NCBI GenBank assembly: GCA_002310995.1
Contig: DBYV01000063.1
Location: 60,162-104,692, forward strand
From: a bacterium UBP6_UBA1177
GTDB taxonomy: Bacteria > UBP6 > UBA1177
Direction of reading: 5' to 3'
DNA length: 44,531 nt
The notes beneath the pieces are model-generated. The model made no database searches and had not been told where the DNA came from. It was given only the letters and a program-made list of their open reading frames with translations. How positions within the stretch are numbered: the stretch's first letter is position 1; each line of letters starts with the position of its first letter. Position numbers and translations under genes: made by a program. Positions 1-7,694 of this stretch are shown piece after piece.

Positions 1-300
1 CTTGATTTCGGCATTGTTCCGACTCAAAAAAATGAGTTGCCGCATCATCTGGAACTTATCGTCAAAACCGCATCAGTCCAAGTCGACAGCTATGAAAGAG
101 TTACGGTTTCTGTCGATATCATCACTTTCAAAAACGGCGAAAAATTCAAAGTCACGCACTACGAACACGAACCTTTTTTCGTCACGGCGCAGAACAGATC
201 CGGAAAAGTGAAGGAAGAGAGCAGAAAAATTTCTCTCGCTGTCGTAAAGAAGTTCCTTTCTTCAATAGATCTTAAGGAATTTTTCGAAGTATCCGATTAA
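1..300 (+). CDS. C-terminal fragment of an unrecognised protein (5' end outside window)
   Basis: The frame is open from the first base and ends at TAA 298-300, so about 99 C-terminal residues of a gene starting upstream are visible. I do not recognise the family. The fragment has no membrane segment; it alternates short beta-like stretches (VTVSVDIITF, KFKVTHYEHE) with a charged, helical C-terminus (LAVVKKFLSSIDLKEFF). A TTG at 37 could be read as a start, but the frame is equally open before it and there is no convincing ribosome binding site, so a longer upstream gene is the simpler reading. It converges on cca with 32 bp between the stops. No function is proposed. Confidence 0.6.
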   Translation, partial: LDFGIVPTQKNELPHHLELIVKTASVQVDSYERVTVSVDIITFKNGEKFKVTHYEHEPFFVTAQNRSGKVKEESRKISLAVVKKFLSSIDLKEFFEVSD

Positions 301-332
301 CTTTGGTATACAGACTTTGCTTCAATATCTGT

Positions 333-1523
333 TTATTTCCCTGCTAATTCTTTATATTTCAGAACTCTCAGCTGAGTAAGAATATCGGAACTTTTTTTTC
401 CAGAGTTCCAGTATTTTTCCGGCAATTTCACATCAAGAACCGGCAACATTTTTCTGATGAATGCTCTTGCTTCGTCGTTTTGACGGCCATTGTCGGCTTT
501 GACCGCGTCCATAAATCCGTCAAGTCCGCACGAGCATTTAAGAATGTTCTGGATTATAATAATTGCTTTTTTGGGCGTGATTTTGTCTATTTCTCGGACA
601 ATCATGTGGTATTTTGCAACATTTTTTGCTGCAAAACTGTAACGTTGAGGAATGTTTTTCATTCTTCTGCAGAAGTTTTCTATTATCGGGACTCCAGCTT
701 TGTCGTGACCGTAGTGGTGCGGGTAGTTATCGGGCGAAGATGCGGCCTTTCCCCAGTCGTGGCAAAGCGCCGCGAACATCGCCACAGGGTCGTTGTTCCC
801 TGAGAGTTTGAGCCTGTCCATTGTTTCGATTGTGTGGATGAAAGCGTCTCCTTCTGGGTGATATTGCAATGGACCAGCAGGAACTTCGATAAGTGCTTTA
901 ACTTCCGGAAAGTGGAATTCCAACAGGTCTGCCTCTTTCAAAACCTCGAAAAAACGACTCGGTCTAGAGTAGGAGAGTGCTTTTTCAAGCTCGTTCCAAA
1001 CACGCTCTGTTGAAAGTGTAAGAAGCTCGTCACCGATGGAGTTCATGAGTTTGATTGTTTTAGGATCAACCGAAAAATCGGGAAATTTTGCGGCAAATCT
1101 GGCAACGCGGTAAACCCTGAGAGGATCTTCGGAAAAAGCTTCTGAAACATGAACAATTCTCTTGTTTTTCAAGTCTTTGATTCCACCGAAAGGATCAATG
1201 TATTTCTCAGGAAAATCGGAGTCTTTTGCAATTGCATTTATTGTGATATCGCGCCGTTTCAAGTCTTCCTCTAAAGTGATGTCAGGCGAAAATTCGACAT
1301 CGAAACCGGTATAGCCGTGGCCGTTTTTACGCTCTTTTCTCGCAAAGGCATATTCGCAGCCGTTCACGAGAAAAACAGGAAATGATTTACCTACTTTATC
1401 CGCTTTTGGAAATTTGGCCAGAAATTCGTTTTCAGTCGCTCCGACAACTACAAAATCTCTGTCGTAAGCCTCAATTCCAAGGATTTCATCGCGGACAGAG
1501 CCGCCGACCTGATAGATTTTCAT
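333..1523 (-). CDS. cca: CCA tRNA nucleotidyltransferase with HD domain
   Basis: Adds or repairs the 3'-terminal CCA of tRNAs in the cytoplasm. Seen: class II nucleotidyltransferase signature GGSVRD at residues 7-12, the metal-binding pair D21/D23 (YDRDFVVVG), the EDLKRRD motif near 86-92 followed by ITINA, and the DP-RVYR-ARFAAKF neck (about 133-147). A C-terminal HD phosphohydrolase-type domain follows with H222, H230 and H255-D256 (LCHDWGKA), as in the E. coli-type multifunctional enzyme. Length 396 aa fits the family (E. coli about 412). It is the last gene of the minus-strand run recA-pilT-nitrilase-cca; the upstream gene ends 10 bp before its ATG. No strong Shine-Dalgarno is visible, so expression may rely on coupling. 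Function is secure; HD activities (phosphatase, phosphodiesterase) are inferred from family. Confidence 0.95.
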   Translation of the reverse strand: MKIYQVGGSVRDEILGIEAYDRDFVVVGATENEFLAKFPKADKVGKSFPVFLVNGCEYAFARKERKNGHGYTGFDVEFSPDITLEEDLKRRDITINAIAKDSDFPEKYIDPFGGIKDLKNKRIVHVSEAFSEDPLRVYRVARFAAKFPDFSVDPKTIKLMNSIGDELLTLSTERVWNELEKALSYSRPSRFFEVLKEADLLEFHFPEVKALIEVPAGPLQYHPEGDAFIHTIETMDRLKLSGNNDPVAMFAALCHDWGKAASSPDNYPHHYGHDKAGVPIIENFCRRMKNIPQRYSFAAKNVAKYHMIVREIDKITPKKAIIIIQNILKCSCGLDGFMDAVKADNGRQNDEARAFIRKMLPVLDVKLPEKYWNSGKKSSDILTQLRVLKYKELAGK

Positions 1524-1533
1524 GATTTAGATT

Positions 1534-2319
1534 TTATTTGTAAAAAATAGTACGTCTGTCACCGATTACATCATTGAAATCGTTTAGCTTTTTGTTTCGT
1601 GAAAGCTTTGTGTCGATTTTTGCCGTGAAAACTCCGGTCGTGTCGCTCGGAGCATCGACAAGGTAGTTGCCGAGCGGATCGACGATGACGCTTTCGCCGG
1701 TGTAGGTAAGTTTTTCACCGTCGCGCTCTTCAGTGCCTATGCGGTTGGATGTTGCGATATAGACTTTGTTCTCAATCGCTCTCGCAAATGCGGCGCGCTG
1801 GAAGTAGGGCATTACGATATTCGTGCAGTGGGCGATGAGATCGGCTCCAAGAAGGGCTAGAGTTCTGAAACTTTCCGAAAAATACCAGTCGAAACATATT
1901 GCCTGACCAATTTTGACTCCTCTCCACTCATTAACAAAAAATCCTGTGTTTCCTGGAACATAGAAGATTTTCTCTTTGTAAAAAAGATGCGATTTGCGGT
2001 AAATGTGTCTGTCACCTTCAGGAGTTACAAAGAGCGAGGAATTGTATATTTTCCCATCTTCTGCAGCTTCCGGGAAACCAAATATAACTGCGCTGTCATG
2101 CGTTTTTGACCACTCGACAAAACGCATGATGTTGTCAGAATCGATCTTGTCGGCAATTGCTGCCGCTTCTTCTTTTGAAACTACCTGATAACCTGTGTAA
2201 GCCATTTCCGGCAGGATGTAAAGTTCTGCTTTTACAGAATCCATTGTTTTGAGTAAGTCACTGATATTTTTATATTTCTCTCCAAAAACCGGATTGTTTT
2301 GGACTACTGCGATATTCAT
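1534..2319 (-). CDS. carbon-nitrogen hydrolase (nitrilase superfamily amidase)
   Basis: Predicted cytoplasmic hydrolase of a non-peptide C-N bond (omega-amidase, N-carbamoyl-amine hydrolase or related). The Glu-Lys-Cys catalytic triad is visible: E38 in LPEMAYTGY, K108 in YRKSHLF and C141 in AICFDW. The length (261 aa) is that of the simple nitrilase fold without an added domain. The ATG at 2319 is preceded by AAGAGG at good spacing. It sits between pilT (28 bp upstream) and cca (10 bp downstream) on the same strand, which does not reveal the substrate. The IxFDWYF-S-FRTLALLGADL segment resembles the omega-amidase/predicted amidohydrolase branch, but the exact reaction cannot be read from the sequence. 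Confidence 0.88.
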   Translation of the reverse strand: MNIAVVQNNPVFGEKYKNISDLLKTMDSVKAELYILPEMAYTGYQVVSKEEAAAIADKIDSDNIMRFVEWSKTHDSAVIFGFPEAAEDGKIYNSSLFVTPEGDRHIYRKSHLFYKEKIFYVPGNTGFFVNEWRGVKIGQAICFDWYFSESFRTLALLGADLIAHCTNIVMPYFQRAAFARAIENKVYIATSNRIGTEERDGEKLTYTGESVIVDPLGNYLVDAPSDTTGVFTAKIDTKLSRNKKLNDFNDVIGDRRTIFYK

Positions 2320-2347
2320 GAAAACCTCTTAAGGAATGTTGGGAAAA

Positions 2348-3535
2348 CTATTTGTCAAACTCGAAATCGGTAGGTTCGTATTGCGGAGTCATCCCTTCCG
2401 AACCGCTGTCGAAAGCGCCCCAGTCTCCACCGCCGGACATACTTACACCCTTCATTCTGAGAACGAGGTCGTCCGGACTTGTTGCGTTTTCAAGAGCTTC
2501 TTTTTCGGAGATGTGACCGTCCTGATAAAGCTGGAAAATTGACTGGTCAAAAGTCTGCATTCCGTAGCTTTGATGGCCTTTTTCGATAGCATCATGCAAT
2601 TCCTGAAACCTTGTTCCGTCAAGGATTATCTCTTTTACGAGCTGTGAAGCGACAAGGATTTCGACTGCCGGAACACGCGCCTTTCCGTCTTTTTTCTTGA
2701 TGAGCCTCTGGCTTATTGCTGCCGCAAGGACACTGCCGAGCTGCTGACGGATCTGACCCTGGTTGTTTGGCGGGAAAACGGCTATGATTCTGTTGATTGT
2801 CTCAGCCGCGTTCAGAGTGTGAAGCGTACTGATGACCAAGTGTCCCGTTTCTGCTGCGGTGAGAGCGATTTCTATTGTTTCAAGGTCACGCATTTCGCCC
2901 ACCATGATAACGTCAGGGTCCTCACGCAGAGAAGCTCTGAGAGCAGTAGAGAAGGACTTGGTGTCGATACCGATTTCACGCTGGCTGACGATACTTTTTT
3001 TATCTCTGATAAGGAATTCTATCGGGTCTTCAATCGTTATGATGTTGCAGGCTCTCGTAGCGTTGATATAGTCAACAATGGAAGCCATCGTTGTTGATTT
3101 ACCGCTTCCTGTCGTTCCCGTAACAAGAATAAGTCCGCGTTTGTTGTCGGCGATTTTTTTGATTGCGGGCGGAAGAATAAGTTCGTCTATACCTTTTACA
3201 GAGAAAGGGATTGTTCTGAAAACCGCACCTAAAGAACTCCTTTGCTTGAAGACGTTGACCCTGAATCTTCCTACACCGGAAACACTATGGGAAAGGTCGA
3301 TTTCTGCATTGTCTTTCAGTGAACGCCTCTGTTCGTCGTTGAGTATGCCGGCGATCATCGGATTGAGTTTTTCCGGTTTAAGAATACCGTATTTTTCCAT
3401 TTTTGTCAGAACACCGTTGATTCTGAATACCGGTGCACTGTAGGTTTTCAGGTGGATGTCGGATGCTCCGAGACTTGCTGCGTCGTGGAGAAGTTCGTTA
3501 AGAAACTGAATATATTCCTGAAAATTGTCACTCAT
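2348..3535 (-). CDS. pilT: type IV pilus retraction ATPase PilT-like
   Basis: Secretion-type hexameric ATPase that powers pilus retraction at the inner membrane. Seen: N-terminal PAS-like region with SDIHLKTYSAPVFRINGVL, Walker A GTTGSGKST at residues 140-148, Asp box IITIEDPIEF, Walker B with DPDVIMVGEMRDLETI, and the His box TGHLVISTLHT. The AIRNLIRE motif that marks PilT appears in diverged form (QLVKEIILDG), and there is a C-terminal tail of about 45 residues rich in Gly/Asp/Glu (GGGDWGAFDSGSEG), longer than in typical PilT (about 345 aa); PilU is the main alternative. Start ATG 3535 overlaps the recA stop by one base (TAATG), so translation is coupled to recA. No other pilus genes are in the window. 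Confidence 0.9.
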   Translation of the reverse strand: MSDNFQEYIQFLNELLHDAASLGASDIHLKTYSAPVFRINGVLTKMEKYGILKPEKLNPMIAGILNDEQRRSLKDNAEIDLSHSVSGVGRFRVNVFKQRSSLGAVFRTIPFSVKGIDELILPPAIKKIADNKRGLILVTGTTGSGKSTTMASIVDYINATRACNIITIEDPIEFLIRDKKSIVSQREIGIDTKSFSTALRASLREDPDVIMVGEMRDLETIEIALTAAETGHLVISTLHTLNAAETINRIIAVFPPNNQGQIRQQLGSVLAAAISQRLIKKKDGKARVPAVEILVASQLVKEIILDGTRFQELHDAIEKGHQSYGMQTFDQSIFQLYQDGHISEKEALENATSPDDLVLRMKGVSMSGGGDWGAFDSGSEGMTPQYEPTDFEFDK

Positions 3536-4611
3536 TATTTGCTCCCTGTATTCTTTTTCTGTTTTTTGTCTTCTTCGTTTTCAGCTGGTGCAGTTTCTTC
3601 CTTCTGCGTTTCGTCTGTATCTTTTAATAAATTGTGTTTTTCTTTGATTTTATTGACTATTTCTTTCATGAGTTCTGGGCTTTCTTTCAAAGTCTTTGCC
3701 GCATTTGCTATGCCCTGGCCGAGTTTTTCATCGTTGTAGGCATACCAGCTGCCGCTTTTTACGATGATTCCGTCACTTTCAGCAACATTTATCATGTCAG
3801 TGAGCCTGTCTATACCTTTGCCGTAGATTATATCGAAAATAGCCTCTCTGAAAGGAGGGAACATTTTATTTTTCTGGATTTTGACTTTAACCTGATTGCC
3901 GATTACGACCTCTTTTTCTTTGATGCTTGCGATTTTTCTGATATCAATTCTTATCGAAGCATAGAATTTAAGCGCATTGCCGCCTGTTGTTGTTTCAGGA
4001 TTGCCGAACATTACACCGATTTTGCTTCTGAGCTGGTTGATGAATATGAGACAGGTTTTCGATTTGCTGACTGCCGCCGTAAGTTTGCGCAGGGCCTGGG
4101 ACATAAGTCTTGCCTGAACACCCATCTGGCTTTCGCCCATTTCACCTTCGATTTCGCTTCTTGGAACAAGTGCTGCTACGGAGTCTATGACGAGAACATC
4201 TATAACGTTGCTTCTGACGAGAGTTTCAGCTATTTCAAGAGCCTGTTCTGCGTAGTCAGGCTGGGAAACGACCAGAGAATCAACCTGAATGCCCAGTCTT
4301 TTAGCATAGTTGATATCGAATGCATGCTCGGCATCGATAAATGCAGCGGCACCTCCTTTTTTCTGAGCTTCGGCGATTGCGTGAAGTGCCAGAGTCGTTT
4401 TTCCTGAAGATTCAGGGCCGTAGATCTCGATTATTCTTCCTCTCGGATAGCCGCCGATACCCATTGCGATATCAAGGCTCATTGAACCTGACGGAATAAC
4501 GGGAATATCTATGTTTGTCTCGTCGCCGAGAATCATGATTGACCCTTTTCCGTACTGTTTTTCCACGTTTTTGATAACACTTTCGATCATTTCTTTTCTG
4601 TTTTCTGCCAT
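3535..4611 (-). CDS. recA: recombinase RecA
   Basis: DNA strand exchange protein and SOS co-protease. Seen: Walker A GPESSGKTT at residues 65-73, the FIDAEHAFD motif, the Walker B region VIDVLVIDSVAALVP, loop L1 with EIEGEMGESQMGVQARLMSQALRK features, and loop L2 region GNPETTTGGNALKFYAS. The length (358 aa) is normal; the C-terminal tail is acidic then Lys-rich. Small departures from the usual sequence: VSQPDYAEQALEI (usually DTGEQ) and KNKMFPPFREAIFDI (usually KNKVAPPFK). ATG 4611 has GGGAG seven bases upstream. It leads into pilT by a 1-bp overlap. No LexA-type box of the classic CTGT-N8-ACAG or Bacillus kind is seen upstream, so SOS control cannot be argued from sequence. Confidence 0.97.
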   Translation of the reverse strand: MAENRKEMIESVIKNVEKQYGKGSIMILGDETNIDIPVIPSGSMSLDIAMGIGGYPRGRIIEIYGPESSGKTTLALHAIAEAQKKGGAAAFIDAEHAFDINYAKRLGIQVDSLVVSQPDYAEQALEIAETLVRSNVIDVLVIDSVAALVPRSEIEGEMGESQMGVQARLMSQALRKLTAAVSKSKTCLIFINQLRSKIGVMFGNPETTTGGNALKFYASIRIDIRKIASIKEKEVVIGNQVKVKIQKNKMFPPFREAIFDIIYGKGIDRLTDMINVAESDGIIVKSGSWYAYNDEKLGQGIANAAKTLKESPELMKEIVNKIKEKHNLLKDTDETQKEETAPAENEEDKKQKKNTGSK

Positions 4612-4642
4612 TTTTTACTCCCTTCGCAATATTACATTTAAA

Positions 4643-4669
4643 ATTATGATAATGTTATGTGAAAGTCAA
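4643..4669 (-). promoter_or_regulatory. candidate recA promoter
   Basis: On the minus strand TTGACT (4669-4664) and CATAAT (4648-4643) stand 15 bases apart, 32 bp before the recA ATG. An inverted pair TTATGT (4655-4660) and ACATAA (4679-4684) lies over the same segment and could be an operator. Position between exbB and recA supports a separate start for recA-pilT. Confidence 0.4.
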
Positions 4670-4686
4670 TTTTTTTTAACATAAAA

Positions 4687-5304
4687 TTAACTTTCTTTGT
4701 CTTTGTTCTCTCCATGTTTCCTGAAAATTACGAATTTTTCCAGTGCGAACTCAAGTTCAGCCACACTTTTGTCAGCCTTGTATGAGAGAAATCTGTAAAT
4801 TATGAGGCTCGGTATTGCGACAGTCAGTCCTGCTGCAGTTGTGATGAGCGCTTCCCAGATGCCGCCGGCTAAAATCATCGGGTTTCCGCCCGCTTCGGTG
4901 AATTTGTTGAAAATTCTTATCATGCCGAGGACGGTTCCTAAAAGTCCCAGCAGAGGTGAAAGTGTTGCCATGACACCTGGGATTGAAGTGTGACTGTATA
5001 TCTCTTCAGTCACTTTTTTTGCGTAAATTTCCGTTATTTTTGCCGTTTCAGATTCAGATGAGGAATCGCTCAAAGTCATAGATATGACTCTTGCAAAGAG
5101 GTCATCGCCTTTTTGTGCAGTCTCTTTGAGTTCATTCCAGGCATGTTTTTCGGCAAGATGCATCAGCAGATCTCTGTTTGAGATGATTCTGCTTTTTCTA
5201 AGCGCGAAAAGACGCTCCAAAAGGATTGCGACACTCACAATCGAGCAGAGCAGGATCGGGTACATAACAACCCCGCCCTTTGTGAAAATCGTGAAAATAT
5301 CCAT
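4687..5304 (-). CDS. ExbB/TolQ/MotA-family proton channel protein
   Basis: Inner-membrane subunit of an ion-driven energy transducer (TonB-ExbB-ExbD or Tol-Pal type). Seen: N-terminal membrane segment near residues 13-30 (YPILLCSIVSVAILLERLF), a cytoplasmic middle part, and the family core IPGVMATLSPLLGLLGTVLGMI with a second segment IWEALITTAAGLTVAIPSL, followed by a charged C-terminal helix. Length 205 aa fits ExbB. ATG 5304 has GAGG at correct spacing. What is odd is the context: no ExbD/TolR or TonB gene is next to it; it lies between the flavoprotein (16 bp upstream) and recA. The partner must be elsewhere in the genome. ExbB versus TolQ cannot be decided. Confidence 0.9.
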   Translation of the reverse strand: MDIFTIFTKGGVVMYPILLCSIVSVAILLERLFALRKSRIISNRDLLMHLAEKHAWNELKETAQKGDDLFARVISMTLSDSSSESETAKITEIYAKKVTEEIYSHTSIPGVMATLSPLLGLLGTVLGMIRIFNKFTEAGGNPMILAGGIWEALITTAAGLTVAIPSLIIYRFLSYKADKSVAELEFALEKFVIFRKHGENKDKES

Positions 5305-5320
5305 TATTTACCTCATCGGA

Positions 5321-6133
5321 TTATTGCCTTATCCGGCACTGGTGATCTTTATAAGTTCCTAATTTTTTTGCCAGTTTTTCAAAATCTACGAGCTCACCGT
5401 CAAATTCAGGGCCGTCAACGCAAGCAAATTTTATGTGCCCGCCGATATTGACCCTGCATCCACCGCACATTCCGGTACCGTCTATCATGAGCGGATTAAG
5501 GCTGACAGTTGATTTTATGCCGAATTTTGCGGCTTCGGAGACGGTGTACTGCATCATTCTAACCGGTCCGGCGATATAGACGTGATCAAATTTTCCCCAT
5601 TTTTCTATCGCCGGAGCGATGAGGTCGAGCGCGAGCCCTTTTTCGCCAAGTGTGCCGTCATCTGAAGCAATCATGATATTGTTTGCAACTTCTTTGACTT
5701 CCGAATCAAGAATGAGGTTCTTAGCTGTCCTGAAGCCCATCAGCACAGTTGTCTGAATTCCAAGTTCGTGGTATCTCTGAATCAATGGGTAAAGCGGTGT
5801 GATTCCGATACCGCCTGAAACAAAAAGGACGCTCTTGAAGTTTTCGTCTATGTCACTCGGCATTCCGAGAGGCCCCAGAACATCGCGGATATCAGAACCT
5901 GCCGGGCTTCCGCAGATTTCACGCGTGCTTTCGCCTATTGCCTGGACTATGAGCGTGAGTTCGCCTTTGTCGAGGTTGCGTTTGCATATCGTGAGCGGAA
6001 TTCTTTCGCTGTCTTCATTGAGATGAATGATAAGAAACTGCCCAGGATGCCACATTTTCGCTATCTGAGGAGCGGTAATGACTATCCGATGGATTCGCGG
6101 CGCTATTTCTTCGGTAGAAATGATTTTTTCCAT
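5321..6133 (-). CDS. NfnA/PyrK-like FAD/NAD-binding iron-sulfur oxidoreductase subunit
   Basis: Flavoprotein of the ferredoxin-reductase superfamily similar to the small subunit of NADH-dependent ferredoxin:NADP oxidoreductase (Nfn) and to sulfide or dihydroorotate dehydrogenase electron-transfer subunits. Seen: FAD-binding beta-barrel (HPGQFLIIH, RIPLTICK), NAD-binding Rossmann part with FVSGGIGITPLYPL at about 105-118, and a C-terminal [2Fe-2S] site with C223, C226 and C238 plus D218 (DGTGMCGGC), matching the three-Cys/one-Asp ligation known for NfnA. The usual partner, a GltD-like NfnB, is not adjacent: upstream is glnA (stop 24 bp away) and downstream exbB. Without the partner the electron donor and acceptor are unknown. 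No strong ribosome binding site is seen before ATG 6133. Confidence 0.85.
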   Translation of the reverse strand: MEKIISTEEIAPRIHRIVITAPQIAKMWHPGQFLIIHLNEDSERIPLTICKRNLDKGELTLIVQAIGESTREICGSPAGSDIRDVLGPLGMPSDIDENFKSVLFVSGGIGITPLYPLIQRYHELGIQTTVLMGFRTAKNLILDSEVKEVANNIMIASDDGTLGEKGLALDLIAPAIEKWGKFDHVYIAGPVRMMQYTVSEAAKFGIKSTVSLNPLMIDGTGMCGGCRVNIGGHIKFACVDGPEFDGELVDFEKLAKKLGTYKDHQCRIRQ

Positions 6134-6157
6134 GTTTTTTTATACCGTAAAACGGAC

Positions 6158-7510
6158 TTAAATATTGAAATAAAGTTCGTATTCCTGAGGTGTCGGAGCG
6201 TTATAAACAAAGCGTGCTTCTGCCTTTTTCTCCTTGATCCAGAGGTCGATGAGGGCCTTCGGGAATGCCGGCATCAGGTATTCATTATCAGCAGCGAGCC
6301 CGTCCAGAACAGAGTTCAGGTTAAGCGGGAACATTTTGCCGTTTTCTTTGTCGTGGTAGTTGCTTTCAAGCGGATCACGGCCTTTTTTGATGCCGTCGAC
6401 ACCTGCAAGAATCATTGCGCTGAGGAAATAGTAAATGTTCGCTGTTGCATCGCCTGTTCTGTACTCGATTCTCTCTTCGCCTTTCGCAAGGTAGCCGGGA
6501 ATTCTGATTGAAGCTTCGCGTGATCCTTTTGCGAATGTTGCGCTGACAGGAGCTTCAAAGCCCGGAACTAGGCGTTTGTATGAATTCGTGCTCGGGTTCG
6601 AGAAAGCAAGAAGTGAGCCTGTAAGGCTGTGGTCAAGAATACCTGCCGTGTAGGAAAGAGCCTCTTTCGAAAGGCCGTGAAGACCGTCGCCTGCAAAGAA
6701 TGAAGCGCCGTTTTTGACAAGGAACTGGTGAACGTGCATTCCGTTTCCTGCGATGTTGTAAACAGGTTTCGGCATGAAAGTTACAAAAATTCCGTGCTCG
6801 CGCGCAACGTTGACGATTATCCATTTTGCCAAAGAAACTTTGTCGCCCGCTTCTGCAAGGCTTATGAAGTTGAGCTCGATCTCAAGCTGGGACGCGCTTA
6901 CTTCGTGGTGATGATATTTTACAGGAATGCCGACTGCGCCCATTGCCGCAACGATGTCGTTTCTCATGTCAAAGTATTTGTCAGCCGGGAAAAGTCTGTG
7001 ATAGCCCTGCTGAATCCCGAAACGCGGAGCATCGCTGTAGTCAGGGCCGATTCCTTCCTGACTCTGGACTTCGTAGAAACTGTGGGAATATTCGCTTGAA
7101 TAGCGGACGCTGTCGAAAGCATGGAACTCAAGCTCGATGAGCACTTTCGCGTCGTCTGCGATTTTCTGCTCCTTGAGATATGCGGCAGTAGTTTTTGCAA
7201 CAGTGCGCGGATACTGGTTGAAAAGCTCTCCTGTTGTAAGAAAAACGTCGCAGAAAACGTGGGCTATCGTGTGCCCTTCCTTTTCCTCGACAAAAGCTGT
7301 CGAAAGATCTGGTCTTGCAACCATGTCGGACTTGTCAACTTTCGCATAACCGAAATTTGAAGCGTCGAAACCGATTCCGTTTTTAAAGATTTTTTCTGAA
7401 ATGTAGTCTTTCGGAAGAGTTACCTGTCTGATTGAGCCGTTTATGTCGAGCATAAGCAGGCTCAGAAAATCAATGTTGTCAAAAACACCGTCAAATTTTC
7501 TGAAATTCAT
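6158..7510 (-). CDS. glnA: glutamine synthetase, type I-like
   Basis: ATP-dependent ligation of ammonia to glutamate. Seen: N-terminal beta-grasp part (about residues 1-100) and catalytic domain with LIELEFHAFD (metal-binding Glu), AGNGMHVHQ (canonical GxGxHxH), NPSTNSYKRLVPGFEAPV and the REASIRIP motif, all in the right order. The 450-aa length suits the shorter GSI-alpha class. The start is set at ATG 7510: AAGGAGG lies six bases before it, whereas an in-frame start at 7543 has nothing comparable. It is followed by the NfnA-like gene after 24 bp. No Tyr adenylylation motif is obvious to me. The 184-bp leader after the OmpA-family gene has no clear hairpin-T terminator or sigma-54 site. Confidence 0.93.
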   Translation of the reverse strand: MNFRKFDGVFDNIDFLSLLMLDINGSIRQVTLPKDYISEKIFKNGIGFDASNFGYAKVDKSDMVARPDLSTAFVEEKEGHTIAHVFCDVFLTTGELFNQYPRTVAKTTAAYLKEQKIADDAKVLIELEFHAFDSVRYSSEYSHSFYEVQSQEGIGPDYSDAPRFGIQQGYHRLFPADKYFDMRNDIVAAMGAVGIPVKYHHHEVSASQLEIELNFISLAEAGDKVSLAKWIIVNVAREHGIFVTFMPKPVYNIAGNGMHVHQFLVKNGASFFAGDGLHGLSKEALSYTAGILDHSLTGSLLAFSNPSTNSYKRLVPGFEAPVSATFAKGSREASIRIPGYLAKGEERIEYRTGDATANIYYFLSAMILAGVDGIKKGRDPLESNYHDKENGKMFPLNLNSVLDGLAADNEYLMPAFPKALIDLWIKEKKAEARFVYNAPTPQEYELYFNI

Positions 7511-7694
7511 ATCAACCTCCTTAAAAGAAATAAACAAAAACATCGAGCAACGGTAGCAGATAAAAACTTTATTTCAAGAATATCGGCAGCTTTTTGTCAT
7601 CTTAAAACTATGAATTTTGCGGGAAAAAGGGAAAATGTCTGGAAAAGATATTTCATTAAAAATTTTTTATCGAATATTCTTAGTATGGGAGTGG

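Noticed and set aside
3634..4407. 257-codon open frame antisense to recA
   Set aside because: Entirely within recA, no family features; a mirror of recA codon bias.
4612..4686. LexA-type SOS box before recA
   Set aside because: Neither CTGT-N8-ACAG nor a GAAC-N4-GTTC-like site is present; only a weak TTATGT/ACATAA inverted pair was seen.
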